DNA from: Martinezella calliandrae
Lineage (GTDB): Bacteria; Pseudomonadota; Alphaproteobacteria; Rhizobiales; Rhizobiaceae
Direction: 5' to 3'
Assembly: GCF_030272695.1 (NCBI RefSeq)
Contig: NZ_JARFYN010000028.1
Location: 1-64,000, forward strand
Length of the DNA stretch: 64,000 bases
A program made the position numbers and the translations under genes. Below are positions 17,551-26,382 of this stretch, one piece after another (the stretch's first letter is position 1; every line of letters begins with the position of its first letter). The notes under the pieces were generated by a model. The model was not told the origin of the DNA. It searched no databases and saw nothing but the letters and a program-made list of their open reading frames with translations.

Positions 17551-18321
17551 TCAAGGGTGGCGCAGCGATCTGGAGTTGAAGAATTCGAAAACGGTCCATA
17601 CGGCCGCAAATATTACCAATGACGAAAGCCAGCCCAGCACCGCATCGGACAGATAGTGGGCGCCGGTCAGAACACGCATCGTCGGCATCATGATCGACAC
17701 AACGGCCAGCGGCACCCCCAGAGGAAGACGCAAGCGCGGCGGCAGCAGGAGGATGAGACAGAGAAGCCATCCGGCTGAAGACGCTTCTCCGGAAATGAAA
17801 GAGCAATTCCTGAGGCATTTTCCCGCAAATGAGCCCGCCTGAGCAAAATCCAGCGCTCCGCCGAAGAGATTGGTATCGCGGGGTCGCGGTCGGCCGGAAT
17901 ATGCCTTTAGCACCAGGTTGACGATGAGGCCGCAACCTATGGCCAATGACAGCAGCGCCACCATGCACTGGTCGACCTTCGGCGTGCGCCAATGGGATCC
18001 GCCAAGTTTCCTCCAGGAGACAAGCGGGATCGCGAGCAGCACGACGATCGCGATATAGGGCAAGACGAGCGAGATGCTGCGCAGCAAGACGAAGGGTCGA
18101 ACTTTGTCATAGGCAAACCTGCCGCAGACATCGCCCGCCGAGCCGGTCGAAGTGCAAGGCGCAGTCGTAAAGACACCGCGGGCTACCGAAAGATCGATCT
18201 CGGGAAACCTGTTGAACAGGAGAAGCAGCAAACACCAAAGCGCAAAGAGCACGACGAACGCGGCAAGCGGCTTGCCGAACGATGTCGCTCGTTTTGGGTA
18301 AGCAGCATAGTCGTCATACAT
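17551..18321 (-). CDS. PAP2-family membrane phosphatase (LpxE/PgpB-like)
   Basis: A 256-residue protein with about six membrane helices and the three PAP2 motifs: KAYSGRPRP (motif 1, about residue 139), SFISGEAS (motif 2, about 176) and RVLTGAHYLSDAVLG (motif 3, about 213). Such enzymes remove phosphate from lipid A, phosphatidylglycerophosphate or undecaprenyl pyrophosphate at the periplasmic face. The nearby phosphoethanolamine transferase makes a lipid A phosphatase (LpxE/LpxF-like) the best guess, since both alter the same groups. It converges on the truncated response regulator with a 23-base gap. Confidence 0.83.
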   Translation of the reverse strand: MYDDYAAYPKRATSFGKPLAAFVVLFALWCLLLLLFNRFPEIDLSVARGVFTTAPCTSTGSAGDVCGRFAYDKVRPFVLLRSISLVLPYIAIVVLLAIPLVSWRKLGGSHWRTPKVDQCMVALLSLAIGCGLIVNLVLKAYSGRPRPRDTNLFGGALDFAQAGSFAGKCLRNCSFISGEASSAGWLLCLILLLPPRLRLPLGVPLAVVSIMMPTMRVLTGAHYLSDAVLGWLSSLVIFAAVWTVFEFFNSRSLRHP

Positions 18322-18661
18322 CAGGAAATGCCGTCTTCGGTCATCGCTTTTAGGGATGTTGGGAGGGTCTATCGGCTACCCGCTGAAGTGCGCAGACGAT
18401 CTCCGTTGCGCTCGTTACGGGAGAATTCTGACAGTAACCTGAAAACATCAATTGCTTAGAAAGCACGGTTTGTTCTCTCAATGAGGGGTGGAAAGGGCCT
18501 CGGTTTCGTCGTTGGAAATTCCAAGTCTTGCTTCGATAACGGCTATCTTTTGAGGTGAATCTGCGCCGGTCTCTTCGATGTCTATAAAGAGTTGTTCGCA
18601 TCCGCCGGGCGGCGGCTTGAGATGCATCTGACCGGCATTGTTGCCTCGATTTGGCTAGCCG
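18322..18661. other. Intergenic stretch
   Basis: About 340 bases between two minus-strand genes, presumably carrying the promoter of the PAP2 gene. I see no gene and no clear repeat beyond a short GC hairpin near 18605-18617. Confidence 0.5.
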
Positions 18662-19039
18662 TCACTCTCCGGTCTTGAAATAAGCCTCGAGGCGATAGCC
18701 GTCAGGGTCGATGACAAAGGCCGCGTAGTAGAATTGGCTGTAGTCCGGCCGGATGCCCGGCTTGCCGTTGTCTTCGCCGCCATTGGCAAGCCCGGCCGCG
18801 TAGAACGCGTCGACCGCCGCCTGGCTCGGCGCGACGAAGCAGAAATGCAGCCCGGAGCCGCGATCCGCTGGAACGGGCCGCTCCACTTCCATGACCCAGA
18901 ATTGCGCCCGTTCCTCACCGTAGCCGATCGTGCCGTCGAAATTCGACAGACGCTCATAGCCGAGCGGCGCTAGTGCCGCATCATAGAATTGCCGGGCCCT
19001 TTCCAGGCTTTTGACACCAATCGAGATATGATCGAACAT
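18662..19039 (-). CDS. VOC (glyoxalase/dioxygenase superfamily) protein
   Basis: A 125-residue vicinal-oxygen-chelate protein. The metal ligands expected for the fold are visible: His in MFDHISIGV, Glu in FWVMEVERP, His in GLHFCFVAP and Glu in GYRLEAYFK. It most resembles bacterial proteins annotated as lactoylglutathione-lyase-like, but the reaction is unknown. I chose the ATG at 19039, which begins the conserved strand; the longer frame from 19144 has no family similarity before it. Confidence 0.83.
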   Translation of the reverse strand: MFDHISIGVKSLERARQFYDAALAPLGYERLSNFDGTIGYGEERAQFWVMEVERPVPADRGSGLHFCFVAPSQAAVDAFYAAGLANGGEDNGKPGIRPDYSQFYYAAFVIDPDGYRLEAYFKTGE

Positions 19040-19425
19040 AAAATGCAAAGCTCCATTTGTCCGCTTGTGCTGCGTCGTGCCTGCCAAGGCTGAAGGTATG
19101 GCATCCCTTCCAGATCCAATGGCTTCGGCGTTGGTCCCAACCATCTTTCAACGACCGTTCGAAGTCAATGAAGAGTGCCTGGGAAGGGTGCCTGGGAAGA
19201 GGGCATGGAAAGAGCGCCCGGCGCCAGCTTGAGATCTTAAGCATGAGGTCCTCGACCCGCGGCATTCGGTAGGTTGCCTGCATGCATGGAATCGATAGGA
19301 TTAATGGTGCGGCCAGCTTTTTTTCAAAGCACCTGTCGATTTCCAAGGGATTGCTTCGTCGTCCTATTGAGCGAGACAATTCCGTGGCAATGGCGCCAGC
19401 GGCTCGCCTCGAAAGGAATAGTCAT

Positions 19426-19821
19426 ATGCGTTTCATGTCTATCATCTCTTCCGCTCAGGTCGGCATGCCGACGCCCGAACTCATGGAAGCCATGGGCAAG
19501 CTCGTCGATCGCGAGATCAAGGCCGGCCGCATGATCGATACCGCCGGACTCATGCCAATAGAAACTGGAGTCCGCGTCAGCATCAAGGACCGCAAGATCG
19601 TCGTCGTCGATGGCCCGTTCGTCGAGGCCAAGGAAGTGGTTGGCGGCTATGCAATATTCGAATTTCAAGACAAAGAGGAGGCGTTGGCGCTGACCGTCGA
19701 ATTCATGCAGCTCCACATAGATCACATGCCGGGATGGGAGGGCACGTGCGAGGTTCGACCGTTCTTTGCGCCGGATATGAACCCATGCCAAGTGCACTCG
19801 GCCGCCGTCGCGGTTGCTTGA
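19426..19821 (+). CDS. YciI/DGPF-domain protein paired with an ECF sigma factor
   Basis: A 131-residue protein of the YCII-related (DGPF) family. The eponymous motif is intact in VVDGPFVEAKEVVGGYAIFE, and the N-terminus MRFMSIISS is typical. The ATG at 19426 follows GAAAGGA; the longer frame from 19282 is not supported. Its function is unknown, but DGPF proteins co-occur with ECF42-type sigma factors, and such a sigma factor follows 34 bases downstream in the same direction. The pair is almost certainly one operon. Confidence 0.87.
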   Translation: MRFMSIISSAQVGMPTPELMEAMGKLVDREIKAGRMIDTAGLMPIETGVRVSIKDRKIVVVDGPFVEAKEVVGGYAIFEFQDKEEALALTVEFMQLHIDHMPGWEGTCEVRPFFAPDMNPCQVHSAAVAVA

Positions 19822-19855
19822 AGAAGCGCGCAGCCGAAAGAGGGGATAGGCGGCC

Positions 19856-21124
19856 GTGACGGCCGCCAACGCCCATCGCACGATCCTGGCCGTCTGGCGG
19901 ATCGAGCAGCCCAGGCTGATCACCAGCCTGGCAAGGATGCTGCGCGACGTGCCGCTGGCCGAAGACCTGACGCAAGAGGCGCTACTGGCAGCTCTGGAGC
20001 GGTGGCCCGAGACGGGCGTTCCGGAAAGGCCCGGGGCGTGGCTGATGGCGACCGCCAAGCGCCGGGCGCTCGATCATCTGCGCCGCCGCCAGATGCTTGA
20101 GCGCAAGCATCAGATGATCGCCCTCGAGATGGATGAGGAGCAGCAGGCGATGCCCGACTTAGATGCTGCCCTCGACGACGACATCGGCGACGAACTGCTC
20201 CGTCTCGTCTTCACCGCCTGCCATCCGCTGCTATCGCGGGAGGCTCGTGTCGCATTGGCGTTGCGGATGATCTGTGGTTTGACGACAGAGGAGATCGCCA
20301 GAGCTTTTCTGCTGCCGGAGGCGACGATTGCCCAGCGTATTGTCCGCGCCAAGCGAGCGCTTTCGGATTCGGGGCTGGCCTATGAGACACCCTGCGGCGA
20401 GGAGCTGGCGCAGCGGCTCGCTTCCGTGCTGGAGGTCGTCTATCTAATTTTCAATGAGGGCTATACGGCGGCGCGCGGCGACGACTGGCTGCGGCCGCAA
20501 CTCTGCAACGAAGCATTGCGTATGTGCCGCATCCTCACCTCTATCGCGCCGCACGAACCGGAAGCCCACGCGCTGCTGGCGCTGATGGAGTTGAATGCCT
20601 CGCGAACCGCGGCGCGCACTGACGCGGCCGGCGAGCCGATCCTCCTGCTCGAACAGAACCGCGCCCTTTGGGATCAGCTACAGATCCGGCGGGGACTGCG
20701 GGCACTCGCACAGGCGAGGGACCTCGGCGGCGCGGGGGGTGCCTATGCCCTGCAGGCAGCCATTGTCGCCTGCCACGCAGAGGCCCGGACGGCCGATGCG
20801 ACCGATTGGTCGCGCATTGCCGGGTTTTATAGGGAGCTGGCGATGGTTGTGCCGTCGCCGGTCATCGAACTCAATCGCGCCGTCGCGGTGGGCATGGCGG
20901 AAGGGCCGGAAGCGGGGCTGGCGATCGTGGACCAGCTTGCGGACGAGCCGGCGCTTAGGGGATATCACTTGCTGCCAAGTGTTCGCGGCGACCTGCTCCA
21001 GAAACTGGCTCGCCACGGGGAGGCGAGAGCCGCTTTCGAAACGGCCGCCACACTTGCCGGAAATCAGCGGGAGCGCGACTTGCTGATGCGGCGTGCCGCC
21101 GCGTCGGCGAGGATGTCGTCATAG
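19856..21124 (+). CDS. ECF42-type RNA polymerase sigma factor with C-terminal extension
   Basis: A 422-residue extracytoplasmic-function sigma factor. Region sigma2 is at about residues 20-85 (LAEDLTQEALLAALERW), and sigma4 at about 120-185 (LTTEEIARAFLLPEATIAQRIVRAKRAL). A long C-terminal extension of about 230 residues contains YLIFNEGYTA and helical repeat-like sequence (DUF6596 type). No anti-sigma factor is visible; in the ECF42 group the extension is thought to regulate activity. It starts at GTG. The DGPF gene just upstream is its usual target. Confidence 0.9.
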   Translation: MTAANAHRTILAVWRIEQPRLITSLARMLRDVPLAEDLTQEALLAALERWPETGVPERPGAWLMATAKRRALDHLRRRQMLERKHQMIALEMDEEQQAMPDLDAALDDDIGDELLRLVFTACHPLLSREARVALALRMICGLTTEEIARAFLLPEATIAQRIVRAKRALSDSGLAYETPCGEELAQRLASVLEVVYLIFNEGYTAARGDDWLRPQLCNEALRMCRILTSIAPHEPEAHALLALMELNASRTAARTDAAGEPILLLEQNRALWDQLQIRRGLRALAQARDLGGAGGAYALQAAIVACHAEARTADATDWSRIAGFYRELAMVVPSPVIELNRAVAVGMAEGPEAGLAIVDQLADEPALRGYHLLPSVRGDLLQKLARHGEARAAFETAATLAGNQRERDLLMRRAAASARMSS

Positions 21125-21189
21125 TGGTATTCGCCCAGCAATAGCAGCTTGCGACAATCAGCTTGGTGCGATCGAAACCGTCTAATCGC

Positions 21190-21221
21190 GAATACCCGCA
21201 CTCAAAACGGTGCGGGTATTC
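21190..21221. terminator. Strong hairpin between convergent genes
   Basis: A perfect 12-base inverted repeat (GAATACCCGCAC, eight bases, GTGCGGGTATTC) lies between the sigma factor and the convergent MFS gene. It is probably a bidirectional terminator, although no long T-run follows. Confidence 0.6.
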
Positions 21222-21231
21222 GAAACACCAA

Positions 21232-22632
21232 CTATTCCGCCGCTTGGTAGGCATCCGAGCGCGCTGTCGATGTTCTCGGGCCCACGGCTGCCAGCAACGT
21301 GATGGCGGCGGCCAATATCGCGACGAAGGCGGTGCCGGCGATATAGGGATTCCAGCCGACGCTGGGTGCCGCTCCAAAAATGGCCGATGCGGCTGCCAGC
21401 ACGATGCCGCCGCCGATCTGGAAGGAGGCAAACAGCAGGCCGGAGGCCAGGCCCGACTTGTCGTCTTCGACATCGGAAAGTGCCGCCACCTGCACCGAGG
21501 GATAGGTCATGGCATAACCGACGCCTAGCAGTATCTGGGAGATGGCGACGAGCAGGATCGGGTTGATGTTCCCGACCGAGAGAACCCAGAAGATATAGCT
21601 GATGGCCTGCAGCCCGACGCCAAGTGTCATCAGCCCGGTCGTGCCGCGACTTTGGCCGATCGCCGCAAATCGCGGTGCGAGGAACATCACGCAAACGCCG
21701 CCGAAGGCGAAGGAAAAGCCGGTGGCGAAGGCCGACCAGCCGACGACGTTCTGATAGTAGAGCGTCGCGATGAACTGGAAGCCGACATAGGCACCCTGGA
21801 AGAGAGCGGCGATGGCATTGGCATGGCTGAGCTTTGCCCGCCGGAAAATGGCAAGCGGCACCATCGGATCCTTATGACGGGACTCGACCAGCAGGAAAAG
21901 CACAATCAGAACCAGAGCCGCAATTAGTGCTCCCCAAGTGGGAAATGCCTGCCAGCCGGCGGCCGCGGCATTGGTGATGCCGAAGACGAACAACAGCAGG
22001 CCCGGCGTGATCGTCAGCGCACCGGCCCAGTCGAAATGGGGCCGTGGCCCGGTTCGCTCATGGTCGGAAGGCAGGACGATGGGCGCAATCAAGAGCGCGA
22101 GGATGGCAACGGGAGCCCCCATGACCAGCGTTGCGCGCCAGCTAATGATCGTTGCAGCCCCGCCCAGCACCATGCCGAGCACAAAGCCGGCGGCGCCGGT
22201 GGAGGAGAACACGCCGAGCGCCTTGGCGCGGGCTTTGCCTTCTCCGAACACGGACAGCAACAGAGCGAGTGCGGCCGGCGCGGTGAAGGCGGCGGCAATG
22301 CCCTTGATCAAACGCGCGCAGATCAGGGTTGGCGCGCTGTCCACGAAACCGCCAGCAATGCTGGCGGCGGCGAAGATGCCGAGCGACCAAAGGAAGACAC
22401 GACGGTGGCCGAAAAGATCGGCAACGCGGCCGCCGAGCAGCAGAAAGCCGCCGTAGCCAAGTACGTAAGCGCTGACGGCCCATTGCAGCGATGTCGCCTG
22501 AATGCCGAGTTCGGTCTGGATTGCGGGCAGGGCTACGCCGATGGTGGAGACATCCATGGCGTCGAGGAAGTTGGCGGCGCAAAGCAGCAGCAATGCCAGC
22601 CCGGCCCCACTTCGCGAATTGGAATTAGTCAT
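21232..22632 (-). CDS. MFS drug:H+ antiporter (DHA2-like)
   Basis: A 466-residue major facilitator superfamily transporter with about 14 hydrophobic segments. The first segment has NFLDAMDVSTIGVALPAIQTEL, the usual helix-1 pattern of DHA2 exporters, and the loop 2-3 motif is GGRVADLFGHRR. Such proteins export toxic organic compounds using the proton gradient. It is divergent from a LysR gene with a gap of about 120 bases, a common arrangement for an inducible pump. The substrate is unknown. Confidence 0.88.
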   Translation of the reverse strand: MTNSNSRSGAGLALLLLCAANFLDAMDVSTIGVALPAIQTELGIQATSLQWAVSAYVLGYGGFLLLGGRVADLFGHRRVFLWSLGIFAAASIAGGFVDSAPTLICARLIKGIAAAFTAPAALALLLSVFGEGKARAKALGVFSSTGAAGFVLGMVLGGAATIISWRATLVMGAPVAILALLIAPIVLPSDHERTGPRPHFDWAGALTITPGLLLFVFGITNAAAAGWQAFPTWGALIAALVLIVLFLLVESRHKDPMVPLAIFRRAKLSHANAIAALFQGAYVGFQFIATLYYQNVVGWSAFATGFSFAFGGVCVMFLAPRFAAIGQSRGTTGLMTLGVGLQAISYIFWVLSVGNINPILLVAISQILLGVGYAMTYPSVQVAALSDVEDDKSGLASGLLFASFQIGGGIVLAAASAIFGAAPSVGWNPYIAGTAFVAILAAAITLLAAVGPRTSTARSDAYQAAE

Positions 22633-22750
22633 CGGGAACGTTCCTTCCTATGCTGCCGCCTCTCGGGAGGTTGGCGGGCGGCAGGGAACGAGAAAATGTA
22701 CAGCTTCTAACCCTATTGCAAATTGATAGTAACCATGTCAGGTATTACTG

Positions 22751-23749
22751 GTGATGATGAATGATGCCACGCTCCGAAAAATCGACCTCAATCTGCTGCT
22801 CGCCTTTTCCGTGCTCATGCAGGAACGGAATGTGAGCCGGGCCGCCGAGCGCCTGCTGCTCGGCCAGCCGGGCTTGTCTGCGGCGCTGCGCCGTTTGCGC
22901 GAGACGCTCGATGATGAATTGTTCGTGCGCGTCGGGCGCGGCTTGCAGCCGACGCCGCGTGCCCTCTCGATTGCTCCCGCCATCGAGGATGCACTTTCGG
23001 GCATCGAGCGCGCCATACGCCCGCCGGCCGCTTTCGACCCGGCAAGCTGGCAGGGCGAGTTCCGCGTCGGCATGTATGATAATTTGGAATCGTCATTCTT
23101 CGGGCCGCTGGCGGCGCGGATGCGGAAGCTGGCGCCTGACGTTCGGTTGGTCAGCGTGGCGTTTGACAGGCGCGACGCCTCACGGCTCCTGGACGAGGGA
23201 GCCTATGAGTTCAGCATCTCCGTGCACGACGAACCTGCCTCCTGGCACATTCGCGCGCCTTTGTTCGAACAGGCCTCGTTGTGCATCTATGATGCCCGGC
23301 ACCTGACATGCGCGACACCGCTGAGCCTGAAGCATTTCGCAAGCGCGCCGCATGTGACGGTATCACTGGAGGGCACCATATCGACCAATGTCGATGTCGC
23401 TCTTGCGCGCCTCGGGCATCGCCGCCAGGTGGTCGCGACAGTTCCGCGCTTTTCCGCCTTGCCACCGACATTGCGCGCCATTCCCGCCATTGCGACAGTT
23501 CCGGAGTCAGTCGCCCGCTGCATGGCGCAGCTTCACGATCTGACAATTTCAGCGCCGCCGTTCGAATTGCCGGCGGATCCGGTGACGATGCTCTATCGAC
23601 GCGTCGATCAGGCCGACAGCCGTTCGGTCTGGCTGCGTCGCCTGTTCGTGGAAGTCGTGAGGGAAGCGCTGGAGGCGAGCGGCTGTAGAATAGGCGTTTC
23701 CACGGCTGCCTGCTGCTTCGATCAGGTTCCTTTGGCCGAGGCGGTGTGA
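22751..23749 (+). CDS. LysR family transcriptional regulator
   Basis: A 332-residue LysR regulator. The N-terminal winged helix-turn-helix is clear (LLLAFSVLMQERNVSRAAER and GQPGLSAALRRLRETLDDELFVR, residues about 12-58), followed by a type 2 periplasmic-binding-like effector domain. The pattern resembles the NodD-like branch. The start could be the GTG at 22751 or either of two following ATGs; no strong ribosome-binding site separates them. The divergent MFS pump gene is the likely target. Confidence 0.88.
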   Translation: MMMNDATLRKIDLNLLLAFSVLMQERNVSRAAERLLLGQPGLSAALRRLRETLDDELFVRVGRGLQPTPRALSIAPAIEDALSGIERAIRPPAAFDPASWQGEFRVGMYDNLESSFFGPLAARMRKLAPDVRLVSVAFDRRDASRLLDEGAYEFSISVHDEPASWHIRAPLFEQASLCIYDARHLTCATPLSLKHFASAPHVTVSLEGTISTNVDVALARLGHRRQVVATVPRFSALPPTLRAIPAIATVPESVARCMAQLHDLTISAPPFELPADPVTMLYRRVDQADSRSVWLRRLFVEVVREALEASGCRIGVSTAACCFDQVPLAEAV

Positions 23750-24185
23750 ATCTCTGGTGCGGTTGCCCGCAATCTCTATGGCAGTCGCGACCGGACCGAA
23801 GAGGGCGCGACGTCTCTCTCGTGATATGAATAGCCGCGTAATCATCGAATTCGACGTGGAATTGTCGAGGTAGGGCAACGGGTTAACCGGGTGTGGCGGC
23901 GCGGACGCTGTCGAAAGAATTCGATAGTCTCAACCTGTCCTATCATTAAATTACTCGCGCCGCCGAAGCCGAAGGGGTGATCGGCCTTGTCCGTCCCGCG
24001 TTGCTCGGTGCGCCAAACAATGTCTTCGCGGCTATGGCATAGTGCCAATCAGTATGACCCCCAAATGGCTGTCATCCTACCCATATGGACGTAGACGAAT
24101 TGCAGGCTCTTCTTTTTGCCCGTCCCATTCCACAATGGGGTACGACAATTCGCGCCACGCGTGAGTGTGCAAGGGGGAGACCGCG
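23750..24185. other. Intergenic stretch before the glycine-rich gene
   Basis: About 435 bases. No gene is supported. It must contain the promoter of the glycine-rich exported-protein cluster; I could not identify -35/-10 elements with confidence. A minus-strand frame running in from 24746 is antisense to the glycine-rich gene. Confidence 0.5.
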
Positions 24186-25295
24186 ATGACGGAAACTCGT
24201 CTCACAGGGGAAGACGCGTCCAATACGAGCATTGGTCAAAACGTGATCTCCGGAACCAGTGCAGGACATCTGGCGCTGGTTCCCACATGGATGCCTTTGG
24301 ACATCGCGCCGAGCGCGAACGTCAATTCCGCCGGAAGCGGCGGCGATGGTATTGCAACCGGCGTCATCAGCAGCAATCCCCTCGCTATCTTTACCCCATC
24401 CAACACGGCGATAGCCGGCCCTCATGCGACAGCGGACGCCTTTCAGGGCAATGGTGCGCTTTTCAATCAACACCCCACCGAAATGGCCGGAATAGGCGGC
24501 GATGGCGGCAGCGGCAATGTCGCGATCGGCGGTACCGGCAGCACTTCCGTCAACCATGCCGGAACCGGCGGCAACGGCCTCTTTTTTGGCGGTATGGTGA
24601 GCTCCGATGTTGCCGTCTTCGCTCCGGTGAACACCGCTGCCGCTGGCGGCCAGGGATCCATCGCGCATTCGGATCAATCGAACAATGCGGCGTTTCTGCA
24701 AGGTGCGACGCAGATCGCCGGCATCGGCGGATCGGGTGGCAATCACAATATTGCCGCTGGTGGCGGCGGGTCGGAGAGTGCCGCTTCAAGCGCTTTACAT
24801 TCGCTCATTCTCACCGGCGACAACTACGCAGGTCACGGTGGCGATGGCCATTTCATCGGCAGCATGATCGACGTGAACGTTGCCGTCTTTTCGCCGATCA
24901 ACATCGCGGTCGGTGCCGCGGGAGGCTCTGCGGAAGCCCATCAGACGAACGATGTGATGTTCGACCAAGGCGGTATCCAGATGGCGGGTATCGGCGGCAA
25001 CGGCGGCGGGTTCAACCTGTCGTCCGATACGATTTTCACCGGGAACAGTGTGGGTGGCGGCGGCGGATCAGGCTCTGCGAACGGTAGTTTCGTCGATGTC
25101 AACATCGGATATTTCCATCCCATCAACATCGCAGTTCCTGCCGGCGGCACGGCCGATGCCCAGCAGATCGACCATATCCTGACCGATCAGCATACGCTGC
25201 AGTTGGCGGGCCTTGGCGGCCATGGCGGTGAAGGCAACCTGACGGATGCCCATTCGGCCCTCGTCGACGATATCCTCAATTTCATGCACAGCTAG
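24186..25295 (+). CDS. Glycine-rich tandem-repeat protein, probable type I secretion substrate
   Basis: A 369-residue protein that I cannot assign to a named family. It has no N-terminal signal peptide. Four tandem repeats start at Asn47, Asn123, Asn213 and Asn287. Each opens with NxAGxGGDG or similar, continues through a strand of the type DVNVAVFxPINIAV, then an Ala/Gln/Asp-rich segment, and ends with QMAGIGGxGG. The RTX nonapeptide is absent. The last 15 residues (SALVDDILNFMHS) form an acidic-hydrophobic tail of the kind recognised by type I exporters. An ABC protein and HlyD adaptor lie downstream. I chose ATG 24186 because GGGGGAGA precedes it. Secretion is inference. Confidence 0.75.
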   Translation: MTETRLTGEDASNTSIGQNVISGTSAGHLALVPTWMPLDIAPSANVNSAGSGGDGIATGVISSNPLAIFTPSNTAIAGPHATADAFQGNGALFNQHPTEMAGIGGDGGSGNVAIGGTGSTSVNHAGTGGNGLFFGGMVSSDVAVFAPVNTAAAGGQGSIAHSDQSNNAAFLQGATQIAGIGGSGGNHNIAAGGGGSESAASSALHSLILTGDNYAGHGGDGHFIGSMIDVNVAVFSPINIAVGAAGGSAEAHQTNDVMFDQGGIQMAGIGGNGGGFNLSSDTIFTGNSVGGGGGSGSANGSFVDVNIGYFHPINIAVPAGGTADAQQIDHILTDQHTLQLAGLGGHGGEGNLTDAHSALVDDILNFMHS

Positions 25296-25686
25296 ATTGG
25301 CGCAGCCTTTTGAGGCAACTGCTACCTGTTTGTTTTTCCCAAGTTGCGACGGAAGGACCGTTGCGCACATTATTTGAAATGCTTCGGATGCGTGTTCGCA
25401 GGAACGCGCGTCAATCGTTCCAATTCCGCGTTCCAACTCCCGATGGAAGCGTTCGCAGACGGCATCGTCTCTTCGTCGACCGCTCCACCCGCATTCATTT
25501 CGCCATAGCCGTTTGGGATACATCCTCTTTCCCGGCCATACCCCATCCAAAAGGACGTCTCCTAATATCCGGCTGGATCACAGGTTGAATCGCGAGCACT
25601 CTCTGGAGGCGGTTTTATTGCCTGGTAATGACGTACCGGCATCGGCCGTGGGAGATATACGGACCGAATAGGAGAGGAGTGACACT
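25296..25686. other. Gap between the two glycine-rich genes
   Basis: About 390 bases. Frames exist on both strands but none resembles a protein family or has a clear ribosome-binding site. The spacing suggests the second glycine-rich gene may have its own promoter. Confidence 0.45.
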
Positions 25687-26256
25687 ATGCCTATTCCACA
25701 GATAACTGACACGATCAATTTCACCGATCCCACTGCAGGCAACGCAAATGCCGGCAATGGCGGCGATGGCTACGGCAACGGAGACATCCACTACGATCCC
25801 CATGCCTATGTCGATAACTACCAGTATGTCAATGGCGCCTCAACTGATCTCACTAATGGCGATCACGTTCACCAGATGGCTGACTGGGATGCCGGCGGCG
25901 GCGGAGCTGGCGGACTTGCCCGCGCTTATGACGCCACGCTTTCCACACTCACCAGCACCGGTGGAGCCGGCGGGAGCGCCACCTCCAACGGCTTCCAGAC
26001 CTCGACAAGCGGCGGCGACGTAGCAGCGGTTTCTGCAGCTACGACAGCCACGCAAACCAGTACGTCGTTGATCGACCAGCACGCCACCATCATATCCGGC
26101 ATGGGCGGCAATGGCGGTAACGGCAACACGGCCTTAGGCGGCAGCATCTCGGCTGCTTTGGTTCATACCGATACGCTCAGCCAGACCGTATCGAACGCTT
26201 TCGATCATTTCAATAATACCGACGGCAGCATCGACGTGCACCACCTCGGTTCGTGA
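25687..26256 (+). CDS. Second glycine-rich protein, diverged relative of the 24186 product
   Basis: A 189-residue, Gly/Ala/Thr/Asp-rich protein without signal peptide. It starts after AGGAGAGG. Residues about 18-28 (NANAGNGGDGY) and about 136-152 (DQHATIISGMGGNGGNG) match the opening and closing motifs of the repeat unit in the larger upstream protein, so it looks like a single stretched unit. The C-terminus is acidic and His-rich (DGSIDVHHLGS). It lies directly before the type I exporter genes, suggesting it is a second passenger. No family is recognised and export is inference. Confidence 0.7.
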   Translation: MPIPQITDTINFTDPTAGNANAGNGGDGYGNGDIHYDPHAYVDNYQYVNGASTDLTNGDHVHQMADWDAGGGGAGGLARAYDATLSTLTSTGGAGGSATSNGFQTSTSGGDVAAVSAATTATQTSTSLIDQHATIISGMGGNGGNGNTALGGSISAALVHTDTLSQTVSNAFDHFNNTDGSIDVHHLGS

Positions 26257-26290
26257 TCGATTATGCCAGCCGACTCATGAAATTGGGTCT

Positions 26291-26322
26291 TGAGGATCGC
26301 GGGTTTCGGCCAGCGATCCTCA
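26291..26322 (+). terminator. Hairpin after the second glycine-rich gene
   Basis: Perfect 10-base inverted repeat (TGAGGATCGC, 12 bases, GCGATCCTCA) 35 bases after the stop. It lacks a T-run; it may be a terminator or an mRNA-stabilising hairpin that lets the passenger gene be expressed above the exporter genes. Confidence 0.5.
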
Positions 26323-26382
26323 CATTTATGACAGTTCGACCAAGCGCATTCGCCTTGTCATAGACCAAAGCTGCGAGATCTG

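Noticed and set aside
24072..24746. Minus-strand 224-codon frame opposite the first glycine-rich gene
   Set aside because: It is the antisense reflection of a GC-rich repeat; it has no ribosome-binding site or family resemblance and would remove the promoter region.
24186..26256. RTX calcium-binding repeats in the glycine-rich proteins
   Set aside because: The glycine clusters look like RTX at first sight, but the GGxGxDxUx nonapeptide is not present; the periodicity is about 75-90 residues.
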